From Gracilariopsis chorda (lineage: Eukaryota; Rhodophyta; Florideophyceae; Gracilariales; Gracilariaceae): a stretch of 64,000 bases of DNA. Made by a program: the position numbers and the translations under genes. This document shows positions 53,793 to 63,756 of this stretch, in pieces. The notes below the pieces were generated by a model. That model was not told where the DNA came from. It saw only the letters and a list, made by a program, of their open reading frames with translations, and did no database searches. The DNA lies in contig NBIV01000012.1 in the NCBI GenBank assembly GCA_003194525.1, positions 1 through 64,000 of the forward strand, written 5' to 3'. Positions within the stretch are counted from its first letter, which is position 1; each line of letters starts with the position of its first letter.

Positions 53793-54905
53793 ATCAAACC
53801 ACTGCAACAACTGACGATCCAAACCAGTGCTCTACGGCACAAGACGTGTTCGCCGGAACTGATTCGAGGTCCACCACGGTACTCAAAGGATATCGAGAAG
53901 GAGCGGCGTTTCTAACTTTCTAAACATGACAAGTCCGGCAAAAATGTTCAATGCAGTCGCACAAGAAACATAATCACAGAACTAGGTTTAGATGGTCGCT
54001 CTTGCTCATGAGGCTGCGCCCCATTTTTGGATGGGCTACTATGATCTTTTGTTGCTGCTGCTCCAGGAACAACTCAACAGAGATGGAAGCTGCTTGGGCT
54101 GGTGTAAAACCTCTCTTCAAGTCCCAACATTTCGCGTATTGCACCAAGGGTACACTTGCTTCGGGAAAGGACGTGACTGCTTGGTGTGTCTGGAAGGGTA
54201 GAAGGCTAGTTTTGGTGGCCTTCAGAAGAATAATCCTGTTGTCTATCTGACGATATCTACGGATGCGGACGAAAGGCAGAGCATTGCCACTATATGGAGC
54301 TCTATCTACGAAGGTTGTATCAAAAGTACAAAGGTAAGGATTAGGGGGTCAACCTTCTGTTTCGTACCAAGGTTAGACGAGTGCAGGTCTTGCACTGCAA
54401 GGGTTATCCTTATATCCTTGTATTCTTCCCTTGTTCGTGTAGCAAGATTCGGTAGTGATAGTTAGGATTGCTAACCGTTTACCAAGGATAGCAGTCCTAC
54501 GGAGCCAGTTGGAAGCACCGACGAAACCAGAAGTAGAACCGTCAACCAATATCCAACGAAGGTCTCTGTCACCTTGCGGTCCCAATCACAGCTGAGTTAT
54601 TATCCGGAATGCTTATGTCAACTGGGATAGACATGAGCTATTAACATGACTGGATAAAGGTAGGAATGATTGCTACAACGACCAAGCGCCAGGGCCGCCA
54701 AGTACCGTTGTACCAAAAAGGGTTAGTAGGATTGCTGGCTTGATTTTCCTGTGTCTAACTCGATAGACATAAACTAAAGCTTTGCAATTGGCTCCGTTCC
54801 ACTCCAGCAATGTTCCATATCAATGACAGTACAGGTATTGATAAAAGTCTCTTTTCCACCAACCAGAAGAACTCTCTTGTCCTAATCCATTGACATGCAC
54901 TTATC
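53793..54905. other. Intergenic region
   Basis: 1.1 kb. Short frames only (for example 53992-54201, MVALAHEAAPHFWMGYYD, unrecognised). GTGTCTAACTCGATAGACA at 54751-54769 looks like MITE termini brought together, possibly an excision or deletion remnant. Confidence 0.35.
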
Positions 54906-54907
54906 TA

Positions 54908-55276
54908 GTGTCTATCCGCCCGGATGTAATGTTGCCAAATGATTATTTTTTGAAGGTTTTGAACCTTTCATACACGCATCAAAAACGGTGTTTTTGAATC
55001 AAAAGTACGTTTTTGATATCAAAAAAGCCGGTTTTTTGAAGCTCTGTAGTAAATTAGTCATATTTTACAAGCTCATCTCTATCAAACCATCTGGTTGTCT
55101 TATGTTTCGGCTTTTTACCTAGCATAAACAACAGAAGCTTAGAATTTTTGCTATACAAAAACATGTTGCATAACTTATACAGACTACAAAAGGCAAAAAA
55201 ATCCGATCAAAATAACTAAAATTAAACGTAAAGTTGATTGTTTTGACCTCATATGAGGTCAGCGGTCCGATAGACA
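54908..55276 (+). mobile_element. MITE-like element, copy C
   Basis: Same family and orientation as copy A at 372-731 and colinear with it: left end GTGTCTATCCGCCCGGATG after TA, the 18-bp palindrome at 55244-55261, right end CGGTCCGATAGACA. The right terminus is slightly altered and runs into a second AGTGTCTC. Non-coding. Confidence 0.62.
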
Positions 55277-55662
55277 AGTGTCTCTAGGTCTGGAGCTCGC
55301 TACTAGACATAAGATTTCCCGTTCAAATGGTAAAGAGATAAACGCTGGGGATAAGGGTTAACAATCTGGCATTCCACTGTAAGAGGTAGCCATCTAACCC
55401 TTTAACAATCTAACCCTTGCCTCTACATCAATCCGCACCCCTTAAATCTGAAGATTTCAACGTGGCATGGATGGATGTACAACTGCACTTGTTCGGCAAT
55501 GCTGAATCACAAGACCGTAGCCTATCCAATGGACGGTGTCCACCCGCTACTAGCCTGGACTTATTTCAAACAAAGCTTGCTTTGATCCACCTTGCGCCTG
55601 CCGTTTACCGTACCCTTAACACCGTCGCTCCGCACAACATACAACTTTCTTCGCAGTTTACT
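55277..55662. other. Upstream region of the membrane protein gene
   Basis: 386 bp; carries AAGGGTTAACAATCT at 55353-55367 and TAACAATCTAACCCTT at 55403-55418, relatives of the inverted repeat at 7575-7596. The downstream frame is open from 55417 but without support before 55663. Confidence 0.4.
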
Positions 55663-56388
55663 ATGATCAAAACCGTACGCAACCTGCTAAGCAGAAGTCC
55701 AGATGATAGTTCCGACGACGATTCTATTGACTGGGAAAATCCACTGGCTTTCTACAACATAGCTTCTCGTACCATAAACCACGAGAAGAACATCGAGAAA
55801 GGTCTCCACAGTGAGGTGGCATTTTACTTGTACGGTGCCCTATGCTTTTCCCTAGTGCCTTTGACGACCTATTTTATGGCACCTAACCCACGCTTCGTCA
55901 AGTGGTACTCTGCAAATCTAGCAGTCAAGGGCTCAGAGCGCTTTTTCGACATCGCGATACCAGTGCTCAGTGTACTTTGCGTTTCGCTTGTTGTAATGTC
56001 TGTCACGTCCAGAACCGGAGACATCGAGCTAGTGCTCAGAAATGCGATAGCATTGCTGGTTTGGCTTTTTTACTTCGCAAACCTCTCTAACGACATTCTA
56101 AAGGATGTTGCTCTCAAGTCAGACATTGTACGTCCAGACGACAGCGGTGCTCTTCATCTACAACCTGGATACGAGCAATGTCAACCTTTCCCTACGGATC
56201 TGCTGAATCCAACAATTGTTCACGAGTTGGTATTGTTCGTTGTGGTGTACATTTACTTCGCGTTCGCAAGATTCAGACAGCTCATGCAAATCAGAAACAG
56301 ACGTACCATTCTTAGCAACTGGAGCGATTTGCTGCGCAACGTAGCCCTCAATAATGGCACGGCAATCATTGAGGAACAAGATTTCTGA
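55663..56388 (+). CDS. Hypothetical four-pass membrane protein
   Basis: 241 aa from the ATG at 55663 (MIKTVRNLLSRSPDD); earlier codons are open but look non-coding. An acidic cytosolic-type tract (DDSSDDDSIDWENP) precedes four hydrophobic helices: VAFYLYGALCFSLVPLTTYF, FFDIAIPVLSVLCVSLVVMS, LRNAIALLVWLFYFANLS and IVHELVLFVVVYIYFAFARF. A soluble loop of about 45 residues separates helices 3 and 4, and the tail is short and basic then acidic. No family recognised; no pore or enzyme motif is visible. Confidence 0.6.
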   Translation: MIKTVRNLLSRSPDDSSDDDSIDWENPLAFYNIASRTINHEKNIEKGLHSEVAFYLYGALCFSLVPLTTYFMAPNPRFVKWYSANLAVKGSERFFDIAIPVLSVLCVSLVVMSVTSRTGDIELVLRNAIALLVWLFYFANLSNDILKDVALKSDIVRPDDSGALHLQPGYEQCQPFPTDLLNPTIVHELVLFVVVYIYFAFARFRQLMQIRNRRTILSNWSDLLRNVALNNGTAIIEEQDF

Positions 56389-56969
56389 AAAGAGCGTACA
56401 TGCACATCATGAATAAGCTTCTGCAACTGTAACCCCTCAAAAGCGCGTGGTGAGCTTGCGACGAAGAAAACCTTTACTGCGTGTTTGTGCTCGGAGAGTT
56501 CATCATTTATATTGCATGTGATTGTATTGCTCAGGACGATCATTTCTGCTCCCGTGGCAAGGCCTACTCCTTTATGTTTTGCACAGACAATCTCAAAAAC
56601 TGAACAACTGGGTAACTGGCATCACGAGTGATTCATTGTTCTAAATCTCTTGTGGCGGATGACAAGCTATTGTAGAACAACTGCGTTAGGCCTACCGGTT
56701 CATCCCAATGTAGAACACTCGCATACTGGACTCCCGTCCTCACACGGTGTCGACGCGAACTTGAAACTGTAAAAATTGCTAGCCGTTTGTATCGATATAC
56801 ATCTCGCACGACATACAATAGGTACAGTCGTCGAAGGAGTGATTGCTCTTCATTCCAAATCCTTGAACTGATCGCGAGAACCGATTATCGGGGCCGGAGA
56901 CCGAACTTTACAGCTTTCTATGAAACGAGCGCGCATCAGACTAAACCTTAGCCTGCTTTCTCCCAATGT
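56389..56969. other. Intergenic, convergent 3' ends
   Basis: 580 bp between the membrane protein and MADS-box genes. Nothing recognised. Confidence 0.4.
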
Positions 56970-58410
56970 TTATGGTTGTTGATCCGTATCATTCACAGAT
57001 ATGAAGTCCGACTCTGCTGCATTGCAGTTGGCCCAGTGGTGCTGCTCGATTCCAGACGATACGATTGAAGCGGGTCCCGTCGCATGTGGAAGGACTGGAA
57101 AGACTGTGTTTTGCTCATCGGGGTGGCCCGAGTGCGCGGAGATGTGACCAGCGCAACTATCGAAATCAGCGAGCCTACCGCTGGCAACAGATGCATATGC
57201 ATTCAAACCTGGAAGCGCGTAGTGTTGTGCATATGGCGGTTGAAGTTGTTCCAAAGATCCCAATTCCTGCAATTGCGCTGCCTGCCCCTCCTGTTGTTCA
57301 TGAGTTGCTGTTCGACGCATGTATTGGAGAGGGAGACCACATTGGTCTGTACGACTATCATTCATCCGTGCGAGTGATGCTAGAACGTGGTATGCCCCAG
57401 ACTCTACGGTAGCCGACATAGCTCTTGGAACTGGGAAGACCTCATTCCTGGACACAATTGCTGATGCTGTGCCTCCAGTCGGGCAGTGAACCGCTGTGCT
57501 GTTGAGTACATGGTCAATAGGATGCACAGATCTGTCTAACGTTGTCTGGCCCAGTTTTGGTAATCTTAAGGTATCATAGTGTTCGCTATCCATCCTCGAT
57601 TTCTTCGATACTTGTTCGTCTGGTGACGTACCTTTAGATGAACCGACTGTGGCCAGCGATTCACCACGCATTTGATCTGACTTCCTTACCATACGACATT
57701 TCGTGTGCCCAAAACTCTGTCTTTGAAACTTGAGGATTGGCCGAGGTCGATGCGAGGCTGCAATCGCTGCGTTCCGCGCCTTCTGAGCCAGCTCTGGTTC
57801 CTCAACTGGAATATTAGATACGCCTTTTGCGGCACTTCGATCGCAGAACTATGTTCATTGGGATAGAGTGAGGTAGAAGCTACGGTTAGTTACCATCCGC
57901 GTTTCGTCGTGATGTATGTAAACATTAAAATACTCGTACGGTTTCTTTCTCCATCCGCATGGATGGACCTTTGTAAGAGGCATACCGCTGGAGAAGGTTC
58001 TCCATTTGCACTGAGCAATACTCGAAAAGGTTTCCACTGAGGGGATTGAAGATGATTACGCCTATCTCACAATCACATAAAACTCCCTTACACATATGAA
58101 TGGTGGCATTGGATGTTAGCTTTCATTGATATGATTGACAGGGAACGTCTGTGCTCTTATTCCTTACCAATTCATAAGCCTTCTTAAGTAAGCCATCCTT
58201 TCGCTTTGAAAATGTTACCTATTGTGCAAGGAAAACGACTTTGTGAGAGAACTGCATGGAATCATTGCAGGTGCAAACATGGGAAAAAGGTTGACCACTT
58301 ACTCGCTGTTTGTTCCTATTTTGAATAGGTTCAATTGCTTTTCTTTTCCTTCCGCCACGGTTCACGAGGACAGGGGAGCTTTGACGTGAAGATTCTTTGG
58401 TAGTAGCCAT
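56970..58410 (-). CDS. MADS-box transcription factor (MEF2-like), four exons
   Basis: DNA-binding dimeric transcription factor. Exon 1 (58303-58410) encodes 36 aa ending GGRKRKAIEPIQNRNKQR; intron 1 is 84 bp (GTAAGT...CAATAG). Exon 2 (58168-58218) encodes VTFSKRKDGLLKKAYEL; intron 2 is 81 bp. Exon 3 (57940-58086) encodes GVLCDCEIGVIIFNPLSGNLFEY and on to MRMEKET; intron 3 (57849-57939, GTACGAGT...ACATAG) leads into exon 4 (56970-57848). All joins are phase 0, total about 394 aa. The first 85 residues follow the MADS consensus closely, with CDCEI typical of MEF2/type II members. After the box there is no plant K domain; the tail is Gln/Ser/His-rich, as in activation domains. The third intron's donor could alternatively be the GTAACT at 57891. 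Confidence 0.9.
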
Positions 58411-58827
58411 TTTCCCCTACAAAATGCAGCCACACTCTTGCCTCGCTCGATAAATCACATGGGTTGCAAGTAAAGGCTCGGCGGGTGACAAGAAGGAAAC
58501 TTTTGCGCAAGACATTCAAAACCATTTATTGATATGAAGTGTGGAGTCAACGGCATTCTCACGTTGTGAAACGGTTCATACCTGAACTGCAAAGAAGTTA
58601 AGAAACATAGAGCAGTTACATTTATTTTACATTAGGACTTCCAACGTACCTGCTCAACCAAAGGAGATATACAACGGTAGGCGGTATCGGGTGAATATAA
58701 GGCGCTACATGATCGGAATTACGTGCACAACTACAACACAAAACTTCTTGGCATGTTTGATACTGAGTGCAGGGATGCACATAGCTGCCTCTAAATTCCT
58801 ACATGCGAATACTGGTATGTCGGCAGG

Positions 58828-59197
58828 GTGCATACATCAGATGTCCCGAAGAATATGCATCCCTCGTTCGTATCTAATAGGTCGCTCTTAAAAGCCAGTA
58901 AATTCAAGGGCGTTGAATGGTCGGCAGAACTTGCAAAACTAGAAAGAGAAGGGTATCTGCAGAGACCGCTGAACAAGGATGCAGAGTTGGCCGCGGAAAT
59001 TCCTTGGTTTCCTGCGGAGAGAAAAATATCTTGAACCAGATATGTTTTACCCTTATGTTGAAGTTAGACATCAAGGGCCCACAGCAAAGAAGAAGAAGGA
59101 TGCAGAAACACGGATCCCATTATCGCCAAAAGCAAGTAGCCAAGCAAGCCTTGCCTGCAAGGCTTGCTTGGCTAATTGCTATGAAGCTGTTTGGTAG
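58828..59197 (+). pseudogene. Coding-like remnant of an unknown gene
   Basis: Two overlapping frames look like pieces of one protein: LLKASKFKGVEWSAELAKLE to EIPWFPAERK in the first, then KYLEPDMFYPYVEVRHQGPT and SLACKACLANCYEAVW in the second. The switch falls at the A5 run near 59023-59027. I recognise no family. The second piece contains the 59137-59174 hairpin sequence. Confidence 0.3.
59137..59174. repeat. Inverted repeat, 17-bp arms, 4-bp spacer
   Basis: Arms TAGCCAAGCAAGCCTTG and its exact reverse complement separated by CCTG; a strong potential hairpin. Confidence 0.7.
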
Positions 59198-59518
59198 CCT
59201 TGTAACAAGTTGTTACGCTGTGGCTGGTCAAGAGTAGTAAGCTTTTTACATCAAAGAATGGACAGTCTCATACTTGTGGACAAGTACCCTGGTCCAAACT
59301 CTTGGGGTCGCTCAAGATGCGACAACGAAGAGACAGCTGCTTATGCTACTAAGGTAACAGGGTTAGGTGTCAGATTATTTTTCAAATGTTTTGACCGCGA
59401 AGTACTCAAACTGGCTTGTCCTTTATGCAGTGTAGATACAAAGAGCCTAAGGTTTCACGAAAAAGCCAAAAGCCACCCTTGTCTTTCACAGCGTCGTTTC
59501 CTATGCACGTTAAAAAGC

Positions 59519-59556
59519 AGGGAAGTGCGCCAGCGCCGGCGCTGGCGCACTTCCCT
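59519..59556. repeat. 38-bp perfect palindrome
   Basis: AGGGAAGTGCGCCAGCGCC followed directly by its exact reverse complement, centre at 59537/59538. GC-rich and without spacer, it could extrude as a cruciform or fold as a hairpin in RNA. It lies 156 bp before the start codon of twin gene copy 2. Confidence 0.8.
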
Positions 59557-59711
59557 ACTTAAAACATGCCTACGTTCAGCGACAACACTGCCTGGCATAA
59601 GCATCAGAGCAGTCTTTGTGTCGTTGATTCTGCCAGTGATCTTCATAGCCCTTTCGTATTCGGTCCCTTCCAACCGTCTGTTTCAGCATTTCCCGTCTCT
59701 CCTCGTGGAAT

Positions 59712-61373
59712 ATGCTCGACCAACCCAGAGTCGGCTTCTGCAAACGTCCGCTATGTGCCAATTGCGCCCGGAACGGCTTGCCAAGCACCTGTTGCTACGG
59801 CGTCACTGAGACCCGATGGCTCACACCTCGAACTCAGCAAGAAATCTCTCACAATACCTGTTCCCCGGAGTCTTACCAACTACCCGTCTTATCGTATCAC
59901 AACGACATTCCGCGTACCGTTGCCGTCTTGTCGCAAATTGTCGCCCTGCACAACACGTACTACGGAGTGGCCACACTGGAGATCGAGAAGGCCGGTTTGC
60001 ATAATGCTTATTCCGAGTTCAATATTCGCTCACGCTGGGATGCACTTCTGGATCAGGGTCAATTACCACTCATCATGTCCGCCGTCAACGCGCTCGAAGT
60101 CGTCGTCCAGGATCTTCGAGACATGGAGCAGTGCGGTATGGACGATACCGGTGATTTCCTAGCTGGTGAACTTGGTGAAGATCCGGGAACACTCAATCTG
60201 TTGATCATGTTGCTCAAGCTGATTAACGGCACTCCTTCGGAAGCAGACCTGACGGAGCAGCTGCAGCAGGCCGTCAGTAGATGGATGAACTACAGATTCC
60301 GACATTCACCGAGTGTTGATAAGCTGCTGAGAACCGAGGTTGACCGCCTGGTGCAAGGTCTTGAACATTGTGGTTTGGCAGTGCTGCACTACCTGGATGT
60401 GCGAGACGCCATACGGCGAGATCTGGGGGTCACGGAACTGGATCTCATCGCTCTAGCCATACAAGCATGCGCTGAAGCGGGGTATGAAGCAACCGGTGAC
60501 AAGTGGATTCGAGAAGTCACTGTGCAACTAAGCAACACGGCGAGGGGCGTCGTCATCACCCCAACACCGACCCCGCGAGGTATTATGCTAGGACTCTTGG
60601 GACGCATGCTTGTGGTGAACGGTACCTCAGTGCACGGTCTTCCTACCGGTGATCGTTGGTACGCAGAAACAGATGCGGAGTACTGCAATGATGCACAGTC
60701 GCGACTCAGTCTGTTGACCGACCTGAGGTACACTGGTCGACACATGATCAGAATGCCTGTGCTTAAGGCAACAATCCGTGATGTGCCGCGATGGCTGACA
60801 AAGCTTCTGGAAAACCTGATCCGAGGACGACATCAACCTACCAAGCTTTCATATACGGAATTGATGGAAGTGAAAGCATCTAATGTCTCCCCAGAAGGTA
60901 GGGACAGCGCACTAGTGTGGCAGCGGTTCTTCGAGCGGCTGCAGAAGGAGGAAGGTTCTGGACGAACCACTGTGATTCGAAGAGTGGTGACCATGCGATC
61001 TTTGGTAAGAATCGCCACTCACGCTAAGGATGCCAACGACTACGGGAAGCTACTCGCGCAGCGAATTATTGGTTCATTTGAGATCAATCGACTCAGTATT
61101 CGGGGGAGGACGTGGGAGCTGGTGTTGTCTATTGATCAAGTTGGTCTTGTAGTTTCAGAGACGAGGGGTACCGATGTGCCGGCTGACCTTGTCGACCTGA
61201 TCATTAGTACCCTGAATGATACGCAGGCGAAGGACAACGTGAATGCCATACCTAGGGGAAGTAATATGGTGTACATGTGGCCTATGACCCGGAAAGATAT
61301 TGGGACTCATGTGACTTGGCGTCCTCAACCACGCAGTACATCCAACATGCGAGTCGAGTCTCTGCTTCAGTAA
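59712..61373 (+). CDS. Unknown 553-aa protein, twin gene copy 2
   Basis: Near-identical to the gene at 8865-10529 and in the opposite orientation, about 49 kb away. The frame is intact, with the same N-terminal cysteine cluster (CKRPLCANCARNGLPSTCC) and the same helical body. Differences are few and scattered (for example CDLPVLHY versus CGLAVLHY), denser in the last 60 codons, where the C-terminus is HVTWRPQPRSTSNMRVESLLQ against HASWRPQPQSTSGIPIASLLQP. Upstream of the ATG only a few bases resemble copy 1. Function unknown; both frames being open argues that both are, or recently were, expressed. Confidence 0.75.
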   Translation: MLDQPRVGFCKRPLCANCARNGLPSTCCYGVTETRWLTPRTQQEISHNTCSPESYQLPVLSYHNDIPRTVAVLSQIVALHNTYYGVATLEIEKAGLHNAYSEFNIRSRWDALLDQGQLPLIMSAVNALEVVVQDLRDMEQCGMDDTGDFLAGELGEDPGTLNLLIMLLKLINGTPSEADLTEQLQQAVSRWMNYRFRHSPSVDKLLRTEVDRLVQGLEHCGLAVLHYLDVRDAIRRDLGVTELDLIALAIQACAEAGYEATGDKWIREVTVQLSNTARGVVITPTPTPRGIMLGLLGRMLVVNGTSVHGLPTGDRWYAETDAEYCNDAQSRLSLLTDLRYTGRHMIRMPVLKATIRDVPRWLTKLLENLIRGRHQPTKLSYTELMEVKASNVSPEGRDSALVWQRFFERLQKEEGSGRTTVIRRVVTMRSLVRIATHAKDANDYGKLLAQRIIGSFEINRLSIRGRTWELVLSIDQVGLVVSETRGTDVPADLVDLIISTLNDTQAKDNVNAIPRGSNMVYMWPMTRKDIGTHVTWRPQPRSTSNMRVESLLQ

Positions 61374-63756
61374 TGGCGTTACAATAAACTAGCTCCAGAA
61401 CAGTGTGCGTTTTCCCGTACGTAGAACGTTGTGTGGTGGTCGAAAATACAGCGCACCACGTATACAGTATCTTGGATCGGTCCATGCCCTTGCAGGGAAG
61501 GACTCTCTCTCTCTTTTACGGGTACACTAGTCTAATTCCTACATAGTGTAGATCGCTTCATGTGAAAAAAGCGTTCTCTCGCTAGGAAGACCAGCATACA
61601 TTCCGGCCACTTTTTGATGATTTCTCCAACATCGATCCCGTAGGGAAGGACTACATGAGTCTTCGAAAAGGTGCGTGTTGCTGTAAACGGTTTGCACTGC
61701 CCACAAGCGAAGGGGAAAGAAGCGTTCTCGAATTCGACGAACCAAACCTATCAGCTAGTTTCTATGGATAAGCTCGTAAACGAGCAGTCGCATAGGGTCG
61801 AGCAACGCTGATCCGAAATTCTGTCGCAAAATCTCACGCTTGTCTGGCTCTGCTGAAGAATAGTAGTCTGTTAACGCAACACATTGGCTGTGTCTGCTGT
61901 CAAAGGGAGGTGTGCGGTAAAGCACAATCATCAGTTTCGAAGATTAACATGGGTGTTGCAGGCAGGTGAATGAAAGCCATTTCAGTATGCAGTTTATCTC
62001 ATGGGCCATGCTGCCCATAACAAAGAAGAAGAGCTTCCAAGCATCCACAAGAAACAAGGAAAAGTGGAGAGCCGTAATACGGCATTGCTCGAGCATGCTC
62101 CTGGGAGAGCGAACTTCTTGCCACATTCTTCGTGTATTAAGTTCGACAATAAACAGAAGAGGCAAGAGTGCACGAAGGGAAGGGAGGCATGGCATTGAAG
62201 GAAATACTGGTTGTGGTGGTGATTCCTAGATGACGGATTCTCTTTCCCTATAGTAGTCGGCTACGCGGTCACAGCTGATTTTGGTTGGGGCCGGGTCACA
62301 GCCCAAGCCATGCGAAGTCAGTAAACTAGCGATAAAAAGCCGCAGGACGCTACATTCGGAATGAAAACCCAACGACAACAAAAAGAAGAGCTGCTCTGTG
62401 TCGAAGGCTGCGTTCCCAGGACAGATCCGTGCGCAGATCTAGTCTGTTTCGTCTAACTTATTGCATCTGTAGGACGCCCAGCACACCACAACGAGCAGAG
62501 AAAATAATTGTAGGATCATATATGTTTCCTGAGTGCTCTCTGTTCTGATTCTTTAAGCTTTTGATCATTGAAAAAGAGTGAGCGGAAGAAGACGAGGGGA
62601 AGGAGGAGGAGGAAGACGAGGCTTGGCGAGAAGAAAAAGAAGATGATGATAATAGGAGGATGTAGCAAGAGTGTGCCATTAAACAGATATCGCGACGGCT
62701 GTGGTGAAAGTGCAGTGTACTGTATTTTCAATTGCTTGGATCTCCGTCGTTGCGTCCGTTGGGTCGACTTGGGACCATTTGTTTGCTTTATTAACAAGTG
62801 TGACGCGTTAGCTGCAGAAATGAGGGGAGACTATCGACCTGTCAGAAGAACAGTTCTAGTAAACTTGATCTCAGTTGTTGCAGCCATGCCTGGATGGATA
62901 GAGGAATGTTTGTATTACCGAGTGAAAACGTAGGTAATGCTATTTATGAGTGAAGTATCCTGTGACGCTTTGACTACTGCCGACGGAAGTCTGAGTCCCT
63001 ACCTTCACGTTGGTGTTGGCGGGGCAGCGAAAAATGTACAAAAGGGCAAGTCGAGAAGGCCTAACTTCTCTAGTCGAAAGGCCAGGACGCAAGTGCGTTC
63101 CGTGTATGGATCCCGCAAATGGTGGTTCTGCGATGCACCCAACCTAGGCTAAGACGGATGTTAGATGGGCTCTCTTTTCTTCAGTCGGAGTCTCGGCAAT
63201 CGGGGAAGCCTCAAGGCATAGGTTCGACGAACTGTTTAACGATATAAGCTCCAGTGGTAGTGGTCCTCACTTTTTCGGGAGGATTGTGCTATACGACTAG
63301 GCGGTAGACATAGAAACAAAATATGGCGGTCTTTATTTTTGACGTCAGCAAATCTCTTTTTGGGCCGCCACTGTCTAGTTTTGGCGCGATGCGTGCCTCT
63401 GATGCTTCAACTCCCCGTACTGGCGTGACCTGAGACGTGTCTTAAATCAGTGGCTTCGGTGATTGTAGAATGGCGGGAATACAAAACATGGTTAGGAAGT
63501 GGGTCTACAGGCGTGAATGTAGCGTCTATTCCGGTTTTTAAGGGAATTGGTGTTAATAATATGGCATGGTGGTCCAGGAACCGAGGAGTAGTAACTGAGA
63601 CGTCGTGGCGCTCGTCTCAGGGACGTGATGAGTACGAGGCCTGGGAAGTGCTCTAAGAGGTCGCCCGGTGATGGCTGATCTTATTCAAGGCGGCACGCAG
63701 TCAGGAGTAGCCCTGTTAAAAGGCGCAAATCTGTGTCATAGGGTAAACCAGGATAA
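61374..63756. other. Gene-poor region
   Basis: 2.4 kb with short frames only. A polypurine stretch (about 62568-62665; repeated GGAGGA, GAAGAA and AAGAAAA units) gives a chance Lys/Arg-rich frame. No TIRs, RNA genes or domains recognised. Confidence 0.4.

Larger units (their letters stand above)
58411..59711. other. Region upstream of twin gene copy 2
   Basis: 1.3 kb holding the coding-like remnant (58828-59197) and two strong inverted repeats (59137-59174, 59519-59556). A 200-codon frame at 59210-59809 crosses into the twin gene in another frame; it includes CPLCSVDTKSLRFHEKAKSHPC but may be chance. Confidence 0.4.

Noticed and set aside
51574-54409. TIRs for the pogo-like gene (AAGGGTTATCC near both sides)
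   Set aside because: The two copies are in the same orientation and the motif occurs widely in the window.
62568-62933. 121-aa Lys/Arg-rich protein
   Set aside because: The N-terminal half is just the translated polypurine tract and the rest has no protein-like pattern.
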